From: Sphingobacterium prati
GTDB lineage: Bacteria; Bacteroidota; Bacteroidia; Sphingobacteriales; Sphingobacteriaceae
Length of the DNA stretch: 64,000 nt
Assembly (NCBI RefSeq): GCF_013167215.1
Contig: NZ_JABJWY010000024.1
Location: 248,001-312,000 of the forward strand
Direction of reading: 5' to 3'
Shown here: positions 1 to 8,251 of the stretch, piece after piece
Numbering within the stretch: the first letter of the stretch is position 1
Layout: each line of letters starts with the position of its first letter
The notes under the pieces: generated by a model
What the model was told of the DNA's origin: nothing
Databases searched by the model: none
The model's input: the letters and a program-made list of their open reading frames with translations, nothing else
Translations under genes and position numbers: made by a program

Positions 1-1725
1 AAATCGTTTTGTCTGCTCACGGTTTGCACCCCGATCGGCAGGATTAGATCCAGGAAGCTCCGCTGACATAAAATAACGGTCGTGGAAGTATTGCAAACGC
101 GGTGATGCGTTAAAGGAATACGTGATATTGAATGGTAATTTTATCTTCGCGTTGAAGATCGAGTTCAGTACGGTGTAGCCCTTATCCAGTTCAAGGTATT
201 TTTTCTGAAAATCATAATTATAGCCCCGCTGACTAAACTGTTCACTGAGTGGATACTGTAGCGGATTGCCACTGGCATCTGCATAATCCGCGTAAGGGCT
301 ATTCCGCAGCGTCTGATCCAGGTCGATGTCTATGTTTCCGTCCGAGCGATCCTGAAAATTAACATTGGCCCCCAATTCCAGCCAACGATTAACATGTGCG
401 TTGATTTTCATATTTCCCCGAACAGCCTTGTAGGTATCACTGATGACTGTTCCCTCATTTTTAAGGTACCCCATGGACATGTAATAATTGACCTTATCAC
501 TTGCACCACTAATGCTGGCATTATAATCTTGGTTAAAGCCTGTTCGAAAGACATGGTCTTCCCAGTCCACGGTTTTGCCGTTCAGAAAATTTTGCAGTGC
601 ATTCCCCTGCAGACCCAGTCGACGGCCCCAGATACTCAAATCAGATTCGCCATCCTCATTTGTTGACTGCGCACGCCAGGCATCGCGCGATAATGACGAA
701 GGCAGCTGGTCTGGGCTTAGGTAAAATCCATAAGGTACCGTTAAATTGCCATTCTCATCCCGCGTTTGATAAGCCTCATATAGGCCTGTTTCGGGGTTAA
801 TGCCATAGGTATTCTTCGTATACCAATCTTCCCGGTGCTGCAGATAAGCGCTGGGGCTGAATCTTTTGCGGTACTCGCTCAATTGCGTAGCACCGGCATT
901 CATGGTCATGTTGATCGTCGGCTTACCCTGTTTACCCTTTTTTGTACTGATGATAATTACACCGCTGGCCGCTTTCGAACCATAAATAGCGGCAGCCGAA
1001 GCATCCTTTAAGATGTCGATCTGTTCAATATCATCCGGGTTGATTTCGGAGAGCTCGCCATAGAATATCATCCCATCTAATACAAGCAAAGGATTGTTGT
1101 GCCCACTGTTGCTGTCATAGACCGAACGCTTACCACGCACCTCAATCGAACCACCGCCTTTTGCTGAGGCGTCATAGCCGATATTCATCCCCGCCGTACC
1201 GCGTAGGATATCCTGTACCGTTTTTGGGTTTTCATTGGCTATGCGATCCGGGTGGATCTGCGTCACCGATCCGGTCAGATCTTTTTTTCGCATGGTGCCA
1301 TAGCCCACCACCACGACTTCGTCCAGCTCATCTGCTGATGAATTCAATACCACATTGAGCACCTTAGCTGGCGTGATAACAATCTCCTGGCTCTCGTACC
1401 CAATAAGCTTAAACACAAGCTTTTCTGCGCCAGGGGGTACCGCGATGAGGTACGAACCATCCACCTTTGAGGCTGCACTGATCCTACTTCCCTGCACATT
1501 TACAGTAACACCAGACAGCGGTTGGCCGTTGCTATCCGATATCTTGCCCGTAATTTCTCGGTTTTGGACAATCAATCTATCGATCGATTTTAAGGGAGTA
1601 CTCGCTTTTAATGCTACGGTAGGGCTACCAAAAGCGACCAGGCACATCAGCCAGGAAGAAGGACTACATTTGCCCTTTCCAAAGCCAAAAGAATGGTTTT
1701 GTTTTAGTTTACAATTGTTTCTCAT
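1..1725 (-). CDS. SusC/RagA-family TonB-linked outer membrane protein (partial, C-terminus beyond window)
   Basis: The first 575 residues of a TonB-dependent receptor of the SusC/RagA family; the gene runs off the left edge. It should form an outer-membrane barrel that imports oligosaccharides or peptides with a SusD lipoprotein, which would lie outside the window. I chose the ATG at 1725; an upstream hydrophobic N-terminus is weak. Visible in order are a carboxypeptidase-D-like regulatory domain (about residues 55-125, with VTGKIS/GQPLSGVTV-like text), the SusC signature DEVVVVGYGT, the TonB plug (LLVLDGM, DDIEQIDILKDASAAAIYG, then GVIIISTKKG) and the start of the barrel. There is no STN domain, so sigma/anti-sigma signalling through this receptor is not expected. 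Substrate unknown. Confidence 0.93.
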   Translation of the reverse strand, partial: MRNNCKLKQNHSFGFGKGKCSPSSWLMCLVAFGSPTVALKASTPLKSIDRLIVQNREITGKISDSNGQPLSGVTVNVQGSRISAASKVDGSYLIAVPPGAEKLVFKLIGYESQEIVITPAKVLNVVLNSSADELDEVVVVGYGTMRKKDLTGSVTQIHPDRIANENPKTVQDILRGTAGMNIGYDASAKGGGSIEVRGKRSVYDSNSGHNNPLLVLDGMIFYGELSEINPDDIEQIDILKDASAAAIYGSKAASGVIIISTKKGKQGKPTINMTMNAGATQLSEYRKRFSPSAYLQHREDWYTKNTYGINPETGLYEAYQTRDENGNLTVPYGFYLSPDQLPSSLSRDAWRAQSTNEDGESDLSIWGRRLGLQGNALQNFLNGKTVDWEDHVFRTGFNQDYNASISGASDKVNYYMSMGYLKNEGTVISDTYKAVRGNMKINAHVNRWLELGANVNFQDRSDGNIDIDLDQTLRNSPYADYADASGNPLQYPLSEQFSQRGYNYDFQKKYLELDKGYTVLNSIFNAKIKLPFNITYSFNASPRLQYFHDRYFMSAELPGSNPADRGANREQTKRF

Positions 1726-1951
1726 AAAGCAATATTTACTTTGAGTGATTTAGAAATTTTATAATTGGCTTCCTCTTATCAAGGAATTTTAACTGTAAAA
1801 GTCTAGATTAGCTTTTAGAAAATCAGGACCCAATTGTATCAAAAAACTGCTATTTTGTCTCAATAACACGATTTTCAATATAAAACAATAGTCGTCTTAT
1901 AAATAGATAGCCTGATTATTTAGTATAATTAGACAAAAAACTAAGAATGAG

Positions 1952-1995
1952 AATTTAACTACAACGTTTTCGTAATTTAACTACAACGTTTTCGT
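1952..1995. repeat. 22-bp perfect tandem repeat upstream of susC
   Basis: Two back-to-back copies (1952-1973 and 1974-1995) of a 22-base unit whose core is ACTACAACGTTTTCGT, containing the palindrome AACGTT. It lies about 230 bp upstream of the leftward susC start. Two helical turns per unit would place two copies of a regulator on one DNA face; the CG-centred core recalls LacI-family half-sites. Regulatory function is inference. Confidence 0.55.
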
Positions 1996-2100
1996 ATTTT
2001 TTATATTACAAAGTCTGCGCTTTTCACGTTCTTACATTTTTGTACCCTATATTGATCTATATCTCGGCCTAAAGCCATAGTCGCCGATCGTTACACACTT

Positions 2101-2124
2101 TTTACCAAATGGTAAATACTTTTG
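2101..2124 (+). promoter_or_regulatory. Palindromic operator abutting the SDR -7 box
   Basis: TTTACCA-AA-TGGTAAA (2101-2116) is a perfect 7-2-7 palindrome. It ends directly against TACTTTTG (2117-2124), a match to the Bacteroidota -7 consensus TAnnTTTG. A protein on the palindrome would cover the promoter spacer, so repression is the natural reading. No clear -33 box is seen. The SDR start is 46 bases downstream of the -7 box. Confidence 0.5.
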
Positions 2125-2169
2125 GTTTTAACAGCGCTAGCTTTACAACAGTAAATTAAAATCAACGCA

Positions 2170-2931
2170 ATGAAAAAAGTACTTATCACCGGAGCCAATA
2201 AAGGAATTGGTCTGGAAACAGCAAGACAATTACTACAGGCAGGATATTATGTTTATCTGGGAAGCCGAAGTCTGGAAAACGGGATACTAGCCGCCGAAGG
2301 GCTCAAGCAAGAAGGATTGACAGCAGTAGAAGCTGTGCAAATAGACGTCACGAACGATGAATCCGTTAAACATGCCCGTCATCTTATTGGCGAAAAAACT
2401 GAGGTACTGGATGTACTGATCAACAATGCCGGCATTACCGGAGTACAACTGAGCGAGAACGGGTCATTTGTGCCCCAGACGGCGATTGACACAGACGTAG
2501 AAATCTATAAAACAGTCTATGAGACCAATGTTTATGGCGTGATCAGGGTGACACAAGCCTTCTTGGATCTGCTCCAGAAATCAGACGAACCACGGATAGT
2601 GATGGTAAGTTCCAGCCAGGGATCAATCACCTTGCACAGTGATCCAAATTATAAATATTATAACCATAAAGGTTCGGTCTATCTATCGTCAAAGTCAGCC
2701 TTGAATATGTATACAGTCAATCTGGCTTATGAACTGCGGGATACCAATTTTAAGATCAATGCGGTGAGTCCTGGTTTTACAAAAACAGACTTAAACTTCA
2801 ATCGTGGCACGGGCACCATCGAAGATGCCGCGAAGCGTATTGTCAAGTATGCACTTATTGGCAACGATGGTGTTACCGGAAAATTTTTCTGCGAAGAAAC
2901 CAATCCTGAGACAGGTGAGATTCCCTGGTAG
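2170..2931 (+). CDS. SDR-family NAD(P)-dependent oxidoreductase
   Basis: A 253-residue classical short-chain dehydrogenase/reductase, a cytoplasmic enzyme oxidising or reducing an alcohol/carbonyl with NAD(P). The Rossmann glycine motif TGANKGIG is at residues 7-14, the structural NNAG at 85-88, the catalytic serine region VSSS near 146-149, and the YxxxK pair is Tyr171/Lys175. Length is normal for the family. The motif text resembles carbonyl-reductase-like SDRs, but the substrate cannot be read from sequence. The ATG at 2170 follows a -7 box overlapped by a palindrome. The next gene downstream on the same strand is a decayed carboxymuconolactone-decarboxylase-like gene, so the two may once have formed an operon. 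Confidence 0.95.
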   Translation: MKKVLITGANKGIGLETARQLLQAGYYVYLGSRSLENGILAAEGLKQEGLTAVEAVQIDVTNDESVKHARHLIGEKTEVLDVLINNAGITGVQLSENGSFVPQTAIDTDVEIYKTVYETNVYGVIRVTQAFLDLLQKSDEPRIVMVSSSQGSITLHSDPNYKYYNHKGSVYLSSKSALNMYTVNLAYELRDTNFKINAVSPGFTKTDLNFNRGTGTIEDAAKRIVKYALIGNDGVTGKFFCEETNPETGEIPW

Positions 2932-3046
2932 TAAGTATCTCGTCAAAATGTATAAGCCTTTTTTACTTTTGGTATCCATCTGTATTGATGTTTAAAAAAT
3001 TGCATCTGGACTATAGTGTTTTTTTAATCAGTCCCCTAAAGGTAGG

Positions 3047-3399
3047 CTATAATGGATTTATATTTGTCCATGCCGACCTGATCAAAATTAGGTATCCCAA
3101 ATAAATGGCTGTACCTATTGTATCGACAAACATATCCGAGATGCCATAGCCATTAGCGAGGATGCCCGCCGTATATACGTTTTGTCGCACTGGCCGGATA
3201 CGTCGTTCTTTTCGGACAAGAAAGGGCCATACTAGTAGCATTGATGGAGCAGATGACGCTGATTTCTACGCAGGTGTAAGCGACGAAATTTAATATGTCG
3301 GCGTTGCTGGGGCAGCCATACCTTACTGAGGTTATGACCATTGTGGCTATGAATGCATGGAATCGTATGGGCATTATTACCGGTCGAGAACCCGAATAG
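3047..3399 (+). pseudogene. Decayed carboxymuconolactone decarboxylase (AhpD-like) family gene
   Basis: Reading the plus strand and switching frames recovers a CMD-family protein: HADLIKIR, then after a one-base loss near 3092 SQINGCTYCIDKHIRDA followed by RIYVLSHWPDTSFFSDKK; a second shift near 3222 gives ERAILVALMEQMTLISTQV; a stop at 3277 and further damage are followed by LTEVMTIVAMNAWNRMGI ending at 3399. The family's CxxCxxxH redox motif (CTYCIDKH) is intact although the frame is broken at least three times. Intact homologues are about 140-150 residues, small alkylhydroperoxidase-like proteins. The start is not recoverable. The damage could in principle be a sequencing problem, but several independent lesions make true decay likelier. 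Confidence 0.8.
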
Positions 3400-3406
3400 T
3401 TTATAA

Positions 3407-3444
3407 ATAGCAAAAAGCCAAGAAAATTCTTGGCTTTTTGCTAT
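3407..3444. terminator. 18-bp perfect hairpin terminator
   Basis: Arms 3407-3424 and 3427-3444 are perfectly complementary with a 2-base centre. The runs of A and T inside the arms make it usable in both directions. It follows the CMD-like remnant stop by 7 bases and would end the SDR/CMD transcript. Confidence 0.8.
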
Positions 3445-3528
3445 AAATTATACTAAAGACTCCTTTTTAAGGTGTTATTGTAGTAATAGAAAACATTGTT
3501 TAGATTTTACCGAAAGGAATAAGTTAAA

Positions 3529-3610
3529 CTATTTTAGTTTTTCGATTTCGGCAACGGTAAGTCCTGTGCCTTTTGGCAATATCAGCAATTGGTACTTTGA
3601 AAACCTCTTA
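3529..3610 (-). pseudogene. Possible C-terminal remnant of an Rpn-type (PD-(D/E)XK) protein
   Basis: On the minus strand PIADIAK, then a one-base shift, then GTGLTVAEIEKLK and a stop (3531-3529). This matches the typical tail of Rpn/transposase-like nucleases, which end in a short IAKxTGLSxEEIEKL segment. No ATG or nuclease core is visible upstream. The call rests only on this short tail from family knowledge. Confidence 0.3.
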
Positions 3611-3780
3611 ACGTTTAAATAAAAAGCTTTGTGTGGACGTAAATTCAAGTTTACAATTGAGAGAAGCATGCGACCTTCTTTTGGCAAGGTTAAAAAAGAC
3701 AAATCTAGCTTTTGTATTAACTAGCAAAAGTTTAAGTATCTTCATCCACAGAAGAATGAAAATTAAATCTCCTTAGCCCG

Positions 3781-4473
3781 ATGAATTCAAATAGTATGCA
3801 GAAGAGCCCAAAAATTTTAGACCAGATGGTCGAAATACCCAAGGGAAGAATTGATTTACGCGACGATCGGACAAAAGAGAAATGGACTGTTGAAATCGTG
3901 CCCTTTTTACTGCAGAAATTTCCTGTAACACAAGATTTATATTTCGATATAACGAATGAAAACCCCAGCACTTTCAAAGGTAAATTACTTCCTGTTGAAA
4001 CTGTTACATTTAAAGAAGCTGTGATTTTCTGCAATAAGCTCTCGCTCCGAAACGGATTGACACCTAGCTATTTTATTGAAGAGGAAAGCGGAGAAATACA
4101 GTTTGAAAAATCAGCCGATGGCTTTCGTTTACCCACAGAAGCCGAATGGGAATATGCTTGTAAAGCCGGGACAACCGGAATTAGGTATGGGGCACTGGAT
4201 CAGATCGCCTGGTATAAGGGCAATTCAGAAAATCGAACGCATGCCGTTGGACAGAAAACAGCGAATCCCTGGGGGCTTTATGATATGTTGGGCAACGTTT
4301 GGGAATGGTGTTCAGACCTATACGATACAGAAGTATATGGTTCTTACCGTATTTTCCGTGGAGGTGGTTTTTGTGACTTAGAAAGGGGCGTGATGGCAAC
4401 GACCCGCCGACGGAGCCATCCCTTAAAATTTAAAATTGAAGACCTCGGATTTAGAATTGCAAAGAACAAATAA
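3781..4473 (+). CDS. SUMF1/FGE-fold protein (formylglycine-generating-enzyme-like), catalytic cysteines absent
   Basis: 230 residues of the FGE-sulfatase (SUMF1) fold: PVTQDLYFDI (about residue 45), PVETVTFKEAVIFCNKLS, GFRLPTEAEWEYACKAG (near 118-135), NPWGLYDMLGNVWEWCSDLY (near 160-180) and the closing FRGGGFCDLERG...DLGFRIA. True formylglycine-generating enzymes carry two active cysteines in a GGSYxCxxxYCxRYR segment; here the equivalent reads GGGFCDLERGVMATTRRR, with one shifted cysteine and no second. It may therefore be a binding or other non-FGE member, although a sulfatase is encoded at 61663. An alternative ATG lies at 3796. No signal peptide, so cytoplasmic. Family call firm, function open. 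Confidence 0.88.
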   Translation: MNSNSMQKSPKILDQMVEIPKGRIDLRDDRTKEKWTVEIVPFLLQKFPVTQDLYFDITNENPSTFKGKLLPVETVTFKEAVIFCNKLSLRNGLTPSYFIEEESGEIQFEKSADGFRLPTEAEWEYACKAGTTGIRYGALDQIAWYKGNSENRTHAVGQKTANPWGLYDMLGNVWEWCSDLYDTEVYGSYRIFRGGGFCDLERGVMATTRRRSHPLKFKIEDLGFRIAKNK

Positions 4474-4475
4474 AA

Positions 4476-4508
4476 ACAGCCTATCGACCCTACGTCGATC
4501 AGGGCTGT
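4476..4508. terminator. Bidirectional terminator between convergent genes
   Basis: Imperfect hairpin: ACAGCC (4476-4481) pairs with GGCTGT (4503-4508), and ATCGAC (4483-4488) with GTCGAT (4494-4499). It sits between the FGE-like gene and the end of the hxlR-type gene, overlapping the latter's stop codon. Confidence 0.6.
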
Positions 4509-4891
4509 ACATTCATATGGCAATAGTCATTTCCCGCAATTCTCCACTTTAGTCCCCAATTATGGAGGTCCAAGATAATCTTGAGCAGCTCCTTGCCTTT
4601 CTCTGTTGGCCTGTAGCGAATCTGAGGGGGTGTGGTATTTTCAATATCCTCGGTAACAACCAAAAATTCCTCCTTCAGCTCTTTCAAACGTTTACTCAAC
4701 ACCTGATCTGAGAGCGTTGGAAACATTTTTTTTAACGTACTGAATTGTGATACATCTTCTGCAATGCAATATAAAATCTGCATTTTCCAACGCAGGGATA
4801 TTTGCAGTAGTACTTCGTTCACATCGCATGCCTGTGCCAAAGTTTGGAGATTCTCTGTGTTTGTCGATTGTTCTTTTCTAGGTGTTGCCAT
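4499..4891 (-). CDS. HxlR-family winged-helix transcriptional regulator
   Basis: 130 residues, the usual HxlR size. The winged-helix core reads LRWKMQILYCIAEDVSQFSTLKK (about residues 30-53), then LSDQVLSKRLKELKEE, and the wing region PPQIRYRPTEKGKELLKII. HxlR proteins bind DNA as dimers and commonly control a divergent neighbouring enzyme gene. That arrangement is seen here: an alpha/beta hydrolase starts 105 bp away on the other strand and an inverted repeat lies between them. The cysteine in ACDVNEVL near residue 28 could be a redox sensor as in some family members; that is inference. ATG at 4891. Confidence 0.93.
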   Translation of the reverse strand: MATPRKEQSTNTENLQTLAQACDVNEVLLQISLRWKMQILYCIAEDVSQFSTLKKMFPTLSDQVLSKRLKELKEEFLVVTEDIENTTPPQIRYRPTEKGKELLKIILDLHNWGLKWRIAGNDYCHMNVQP

Positions 4892-4911
4892 TTTAAAATT
4901 AATTTATAACC

Positions 4912-4929
4912 ACTCACTTTAGGATGAGT
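4912..4929. promoter_or_regulatory. Inverted repeat between hxlR-type gene and hydrolase
   Basis: ACTCA-N8-TGAGT, with arms at 4912-4916 and 4925-4929. It lies just upstream of the hydrolase -33 box and 21 bp from the regulator's start codon, a sensible position for an HxlR dimer that activates the hydrolase or represses its own gene. Function inferred. Confidence 0.4.
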
Positions 4930-4931
4930 TA

Positions 4932-4962
4932 TTGTACGGACAGAAGCTTGGGTATACCTTTG
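4932..4962 (+). promoter_or_regulatory. Bacteroidota-type promoter of the alpha/beta hydrolase gene
   Basis: TTG (4932-4934), a 20-base spacer, then TACCTTTG (4955-4962) fit the TTG-N19-21-TAnnTTTG pattern. The predicted transcript starts near 4969, about 28 bases before the ATG. Confidence 0.6.
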
Positions 4963-4996
4963 TCAGGTATTAAAAAACAATATAAAATTAAAAAAA

Positions 4997-5788
4997 ATGA
5001 AACAATTGAGAACTTTATTTCTGTTACTGCTGATGTTGAGCAGTACGCTAGTTGGCTATGCGCAAAGCCCAAATAGCCGGCCGACTTATGTACTGGTCCA
5101 CGGTGCTTGGCATGGTGGCTGGTGCTGGCAAAGCGTCGCACAAAGGCTAATTGATGAACACTACAATGTCTACTCTCCCACGCTCACAGGACTCGGAGAG
5201 CGCAAACATCTGATCCAACCGTCGGTAGATATCGACACCCACGTCCAGGATATCGTCAATCTGATCGAGATGGAAGATCTACATGACGTGTATCTTGTAG
5301 GGCATAGTTACGCAGGTGCAGTGATTGCCGGAGTTGCCGACCGCATTCCATCACGATTGCACAAATTAATTTTTCTGGATGCCATGATCATTGAAGACGG
5401 TCAAAGCCCTATTTCACTGCAACCAGAGGCCGTGCGTAAAGTTCAGCTCAAAAACATTCAGAAAAAAGAAAACTTTGCTCCCTTTGACGTTGCATTGTTT
5501 GGCGTGACAGCCCCCCAAATGGTCTCTTGGGTAAAGGATAGACTTAGTCCACAACCCTATGGTACATTTGCTCAGCGATTGCACCTAAAAAACCAATATG
5601 GTAATGGATTGCCCTTGGTTTATATTGCCTGCACGGATCCTCAGCTGCCTATTATGAAGCAAATGAGCGAAACGGTGCGCGCTGATCAAAAGCTCCACTG
5701 GCAATATCTGGAGATCGCAACCGGGCACGATGCCATGCTGACCGAGCCGAAAAAATTAGCCGATATGCTAGTCGGTCTGGTGGATTAG
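4997..5788 (+). CDS. Exported alpha/beta hydrolase
   Basis: 263 residues with an N-terminal signal peptide (hydrophobic 5-20, cleavage expected after YAQ), so probably periplasmic. The oxyanion-loop motif LVHGAWHGGWCW is at residues 33-44, the nucleophile elbow GHSYAG with Ser104 at 102-107, and the catalytic histidine in ATGHDAM is about residue 244. The acid is not assigned with confidence. The pattern is that of the esterase/hydroxynitrile-lyase-like subgroup of alpha/beta hydrolases (plant MES-like, pyrethroid-hydrolase-like), which act on small esters. It is divergent from and probably controlled by the HxlR regulator. Substrate not known. Confidence 0.92.
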   Translation: MKQLRTLFLLLLMLSSTLVGYAQSPNSRPTYVLVHGAWHGGWCWQSVAQRLIDEHYNVYSPTLTGLGERKHLIQPSVDIDTHVQDIVNLIEMEDLHDVYLVGHSYAGAVIAGVADRIPSRLHKLIFLDAMIIEDGQSPISLQPEAVRKVQLKNIQKKENFAPFDVALFGVTAPQMVSWVKDRLSPQPYGTFAQRLHLKNQYGNGLPLVYIACTDPQLPIMKQMSETVRADQKLHWQYLEIATGHDAMLTEPKKLADMLVGLVD

Positions 5789-5866
5789 CACATCTAAATT
5801 AACCGTGTATATGTGCTGTGCTTATCCCCCAACCAATCTACTGGTAGCGATCACCACTCAAATCCA

Positions 5867-8032
5867 TTAAAAATGCAGTCCTATCGACAAGATACACTGC
5901 CTTAGGCTACCTGCTGTAACAAAGCCCCTTCCGCCATAATAATAGTGGGTATTAAACAGGTTTTCAGCTGTAAAACGACATTGGAGCTGTCGATACGTAT
6001 AGCCTATATTACCGTTACAAAGTGTATAGGCATTCGTATAAAAACTTCCGGCATTTGTGCTGTTGATTATCAGATCCTGCCCCACATAATTGCCCCCGAA
6101 ACCGATGTTCCATTTACTGACCTTATCCACCGGCATTTCATAACTAGCATACCAGGTCGCAGACCATTTCGGGCCAGCATTCACAGGCCTCAACCCTTGG
6201 ACAGCGGCATCGCCAACCGTTATTTTACTGTTGTTATAGGCTGTACCAACATGTAGAAAAAGATTTTGCAAAGGCTCAGTCTGTACATCCAGCTCCACGC
6301 CACGGCTATACTGCTTGCCCCGTTGCAGGTATTTTGTGGCGTCGTTCGGATCTGTAGTCACGGTATTGCGCACATTGATAGCATAGTAACTCAAGGTGAG
6401 ATCCAGTACGTTATTGGGTACAGCGATTTTAATCCCCGATTCCCACTGGCTTCCATATTGGGGTTTAAAATTATATAAGATACCATTGCTGCTCGTTGGT
6501 GCAATATTTTGAAATCCGCTCATATAATTTCCGAAAAATGTAACGGTCTTTGGAATAAGCTGATAGGTCAACCCAATCTTAGGAGTGATCGAAGATTGCT
6601 TATAGTCGCCTGTTGTGATGGGAGTCAGCACATCCCGTGTTCCAAAGTTGATCAGCCTATCGTAACGCGCACTCAGCATAATGGTCAGCGCATTGTTGGG
6701 TTTGATGACATCCGAAATATACGCCGAGTAGGCATCTTGTGGAGCGACCGAGTTGCTGGGTTGTTTGGACAGTACGATATTCCGGACGAGGTCTGCATTA
6801 AATAAGTTTGCCGCAGCCGTGGGATCCGCAATGGATACCGTGTCTACATAGCCCGCACTCCTATAATTTGCTGCATAACTATAGCGGTGATAATCAAGTC
6901 CGACAAGCAATTTATTGTCCCAGTTACCGACCTTAAAATTTCCGATAAAGTTTTGTTGCACCTGATTATTTCTCATGTCTTCTGCTTCATAGCGTAGTAC
7001 CTTCCGAGCCACAGCAGCATTATTGTTGACCAACAAGTTTGTCTGGTAATCGCCATTTGAGGTACTATATGTACTTGCAAAGTTCGTTTCAGACTGCCAG
7101 TTCGGCGAAATCGCATAACTTATCTTTCCGTAAAGATTCAGTGAGGAGGTCTTCCACAACAGGCTGTTGTCTGTGTACGATTTTCGGTAGTCGAGCTCAA
7201 GCCCTCTTGAATGCTGTACATTATCCGGTCCGACAGCCGTTTTTGGATTAGCAGGTGTGAATAAGGGGCTATTTGTCGTGTTCCGGTTTAAGAATTCAGC
7301 TTCCATTCTAATCTTTAAATCCGGAGTAAGCTGGTAGCTGAAACTTGGTGCCAGGAAAAGACTTTTATTTAAACCCTGATCCTGAAAACTACTTCTCGAC
7401 GTATACGTACCAAACATCCGGAACAGTGCTTTATGAACGGAATCTAATGGTGTATTTACTTCGATACTAGCTCGATGAAGCCCATTGTTACCCGCAGCCA
7501 GAGAAAAATTTGTAAAGGCACTATCAAGGGGAATAGCAGTGAGCACATTGATCAGTCCACCAAAAGCCATATTGGTGCCGCCAAATAAGGTACCGTTCGG
7601 GCCTTTGATAACATCCAGCTGCTGGATGTTGCTATTTTCGTCGCTGTATTGCAGATAAGCATTCAGCCCATTTCTAAAATTACTTCGCGTCCGGAATCCG
7701 CGGATCGTAAAGTAAGGGGCCACGCCGGCCCAACTAGGTGTTACACCTGTGGCATTCGACAGCATGGCCGTTTGTGTATAGTAATTCCTATTTTTGGTCA
7801 GGTTGATACCCACGCTGGCCGTTACCTGTGGGTTTTCGTAATCACGAATATTTATTCGCGCAGACTGGAAACTCGATTTGTCTTTCGCCCTGAAATGTGA
7901 TCTTATAAAAACGGAGTCGAGCTGTTTTGGCAATAGTGTATCCCTGGATTGGGCCTGTACAGTGCCTGTAAAAATTGTAAATATCAGCGTAAAAATTAAA
8001 AAAGGTCTTAAATAGCGGGTGTTCAATAGCAT
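5867..8032 (-). CDS. TonB-dependent siderophore-type receptor
   Basis: 721 residues, outer-membrane receptor for an iron chelate or similar ligand. A signal peptide (hydrophobic 10-27, ending VQAQ) is followed by a short N-terminal segment without carboxypeptidase-D or STN domain, the plug (PYFTIRGFRTRSNFRNG near 105-120, then LDVIKGPNGTLFGGTNMAFGGLINVLT near 137-164) and a long barrel with repeated aromatic strands. The C-terminus is SIGLHF, the expected terminal aromatic of an outer-membrane strand. The TonB box is not obvious. It converges with the hydrolase gene. Upstream on the same strand is the 132-residue Cys-containing membrane protein, probably co-transcribed. The ligand could be a metal other than iron. 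Confidence 0.92.
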   Translation of the reverse strand: MLLNTRYLRPFLIFTLIFTIFTGTVQAQSRDTLLPKQLDSVFIRSHFRAKDKSSFQSARINIRDYENPQVTASVGINLTKNRNYYTQTAMLSNATGVTPSWAGVAPYFTIRGFRTRSNFRNGLNAYLQYSDENSNIQQLDVIKGPNGTLFGGTNMAFGGLINVLTAIPLDSAFTNFSLAAGNNGLHRASIEVNTPLDSVHKALFRMFGTYTSRSSFQDQGLNKSLFLAPSFSYQLTPDLKIRMEAEFLNRNTTNSPLFTPANPKTAVGPDNVQHSRGLELDYRKSYTDNSLLWKTSSLNLYGKISYAISPNWQSETNFASTYSTSNGDYQTNLLVNNNAAVARKVLRYEAEDMRNNQVQQNFIGNFKVGNWDNKLLVGLDYHRYSYAANYRSAGYVDTVSIADPTAAANLFNADLVRNIVLSKQPSNSVAPQDAYSAYISDVIKPNNALTIMLSARYDRLINFGTRDVLTPITTGDYKQSSITPKIGLTYQLIPKTVTFFGNYMSGFQNIAPTSSNGILYNFKPQYGSQWESGIKIAVPNNVLDLTLSYYAINVRNTVTTDPNDATKYLQRGKQYSRGVELDVQTEPLQNLFLHVGTAYNNSKITVGDAAVQGLRPVNAGPKWSATWYASYEMPVDKVSKWNIGFGGNYVGQDLIINSTNAGSFYTNAYTLCNGNIGYTYRQLQCRFTAENLFNTHYYYGGRGFVTAGSLRQCILSIGLHF

Positions 8033-8251
8033 TAGAAACTAAATTTGATCAACAATGAATGAGTCCTACTCGCCCCCGACAAGGTCCTGCACAGCAAATT
8101 CCAGCCATTGCTTGGTTGCTCTGCAAGAGATCATCATTTCTATCTTGAAAAATGGGGACTATACAGCTGAAAAAGGTATAAAACAGGTGTTAGCGCTATG
8201 GCAATCTGTTTTACCTATACATCGCTGGAGCGATACTTAAAGTATACGAAT

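Larger units (their letters stand above)
1726..2169. other. Intergenic region between divergent susC and SDR genes
   Basis: 444 bases, AT-rich, with no gene seen. It must carry the leftward susC promoter and the rightward SDR promoter. It contains a 22-bp perfect tandem repeat (1952-1995) and a palindrome abutting a -7 box (2101-2124), both listed separately. Confidence 0.7.
2932..3780. other. Region without an intact gene, holding two gene remnants and a terminator
   Basis: 849 bases. Nothing is seen in 2932-3046. 3047-3399 is a frameshifted CMD-family remnant, 3407-3444 a strong terminator hairpin, and 3529-3610 a short minus-strand stretch resembling the C-terminal tail of an Rpn-type protein. 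The rest (to 3780) is AT-rich and presumably contains the promoter of the 3781 gene. Confidence 0.6.

Noticed and set aside
3047..3413. Minus-strand ORFs across the CMD-like remnant
   Set aside because: They carry no family signature, whereas the plus strand shows CMD motifs when frames are joined.
5787..5817. AGCACAT/ATGTGCT hairpin after the hydrolase gene
   Set aside because: Only seven base pairs, includes the stop codon and lacks a T-run.
8055..8240. 61-codon plus-strand ORF between the siderophore receptor and the small Cys-containing protein
   Set aside because: No motif or family resemblance, and it lies antisense in the expected leader of the receptor gene.
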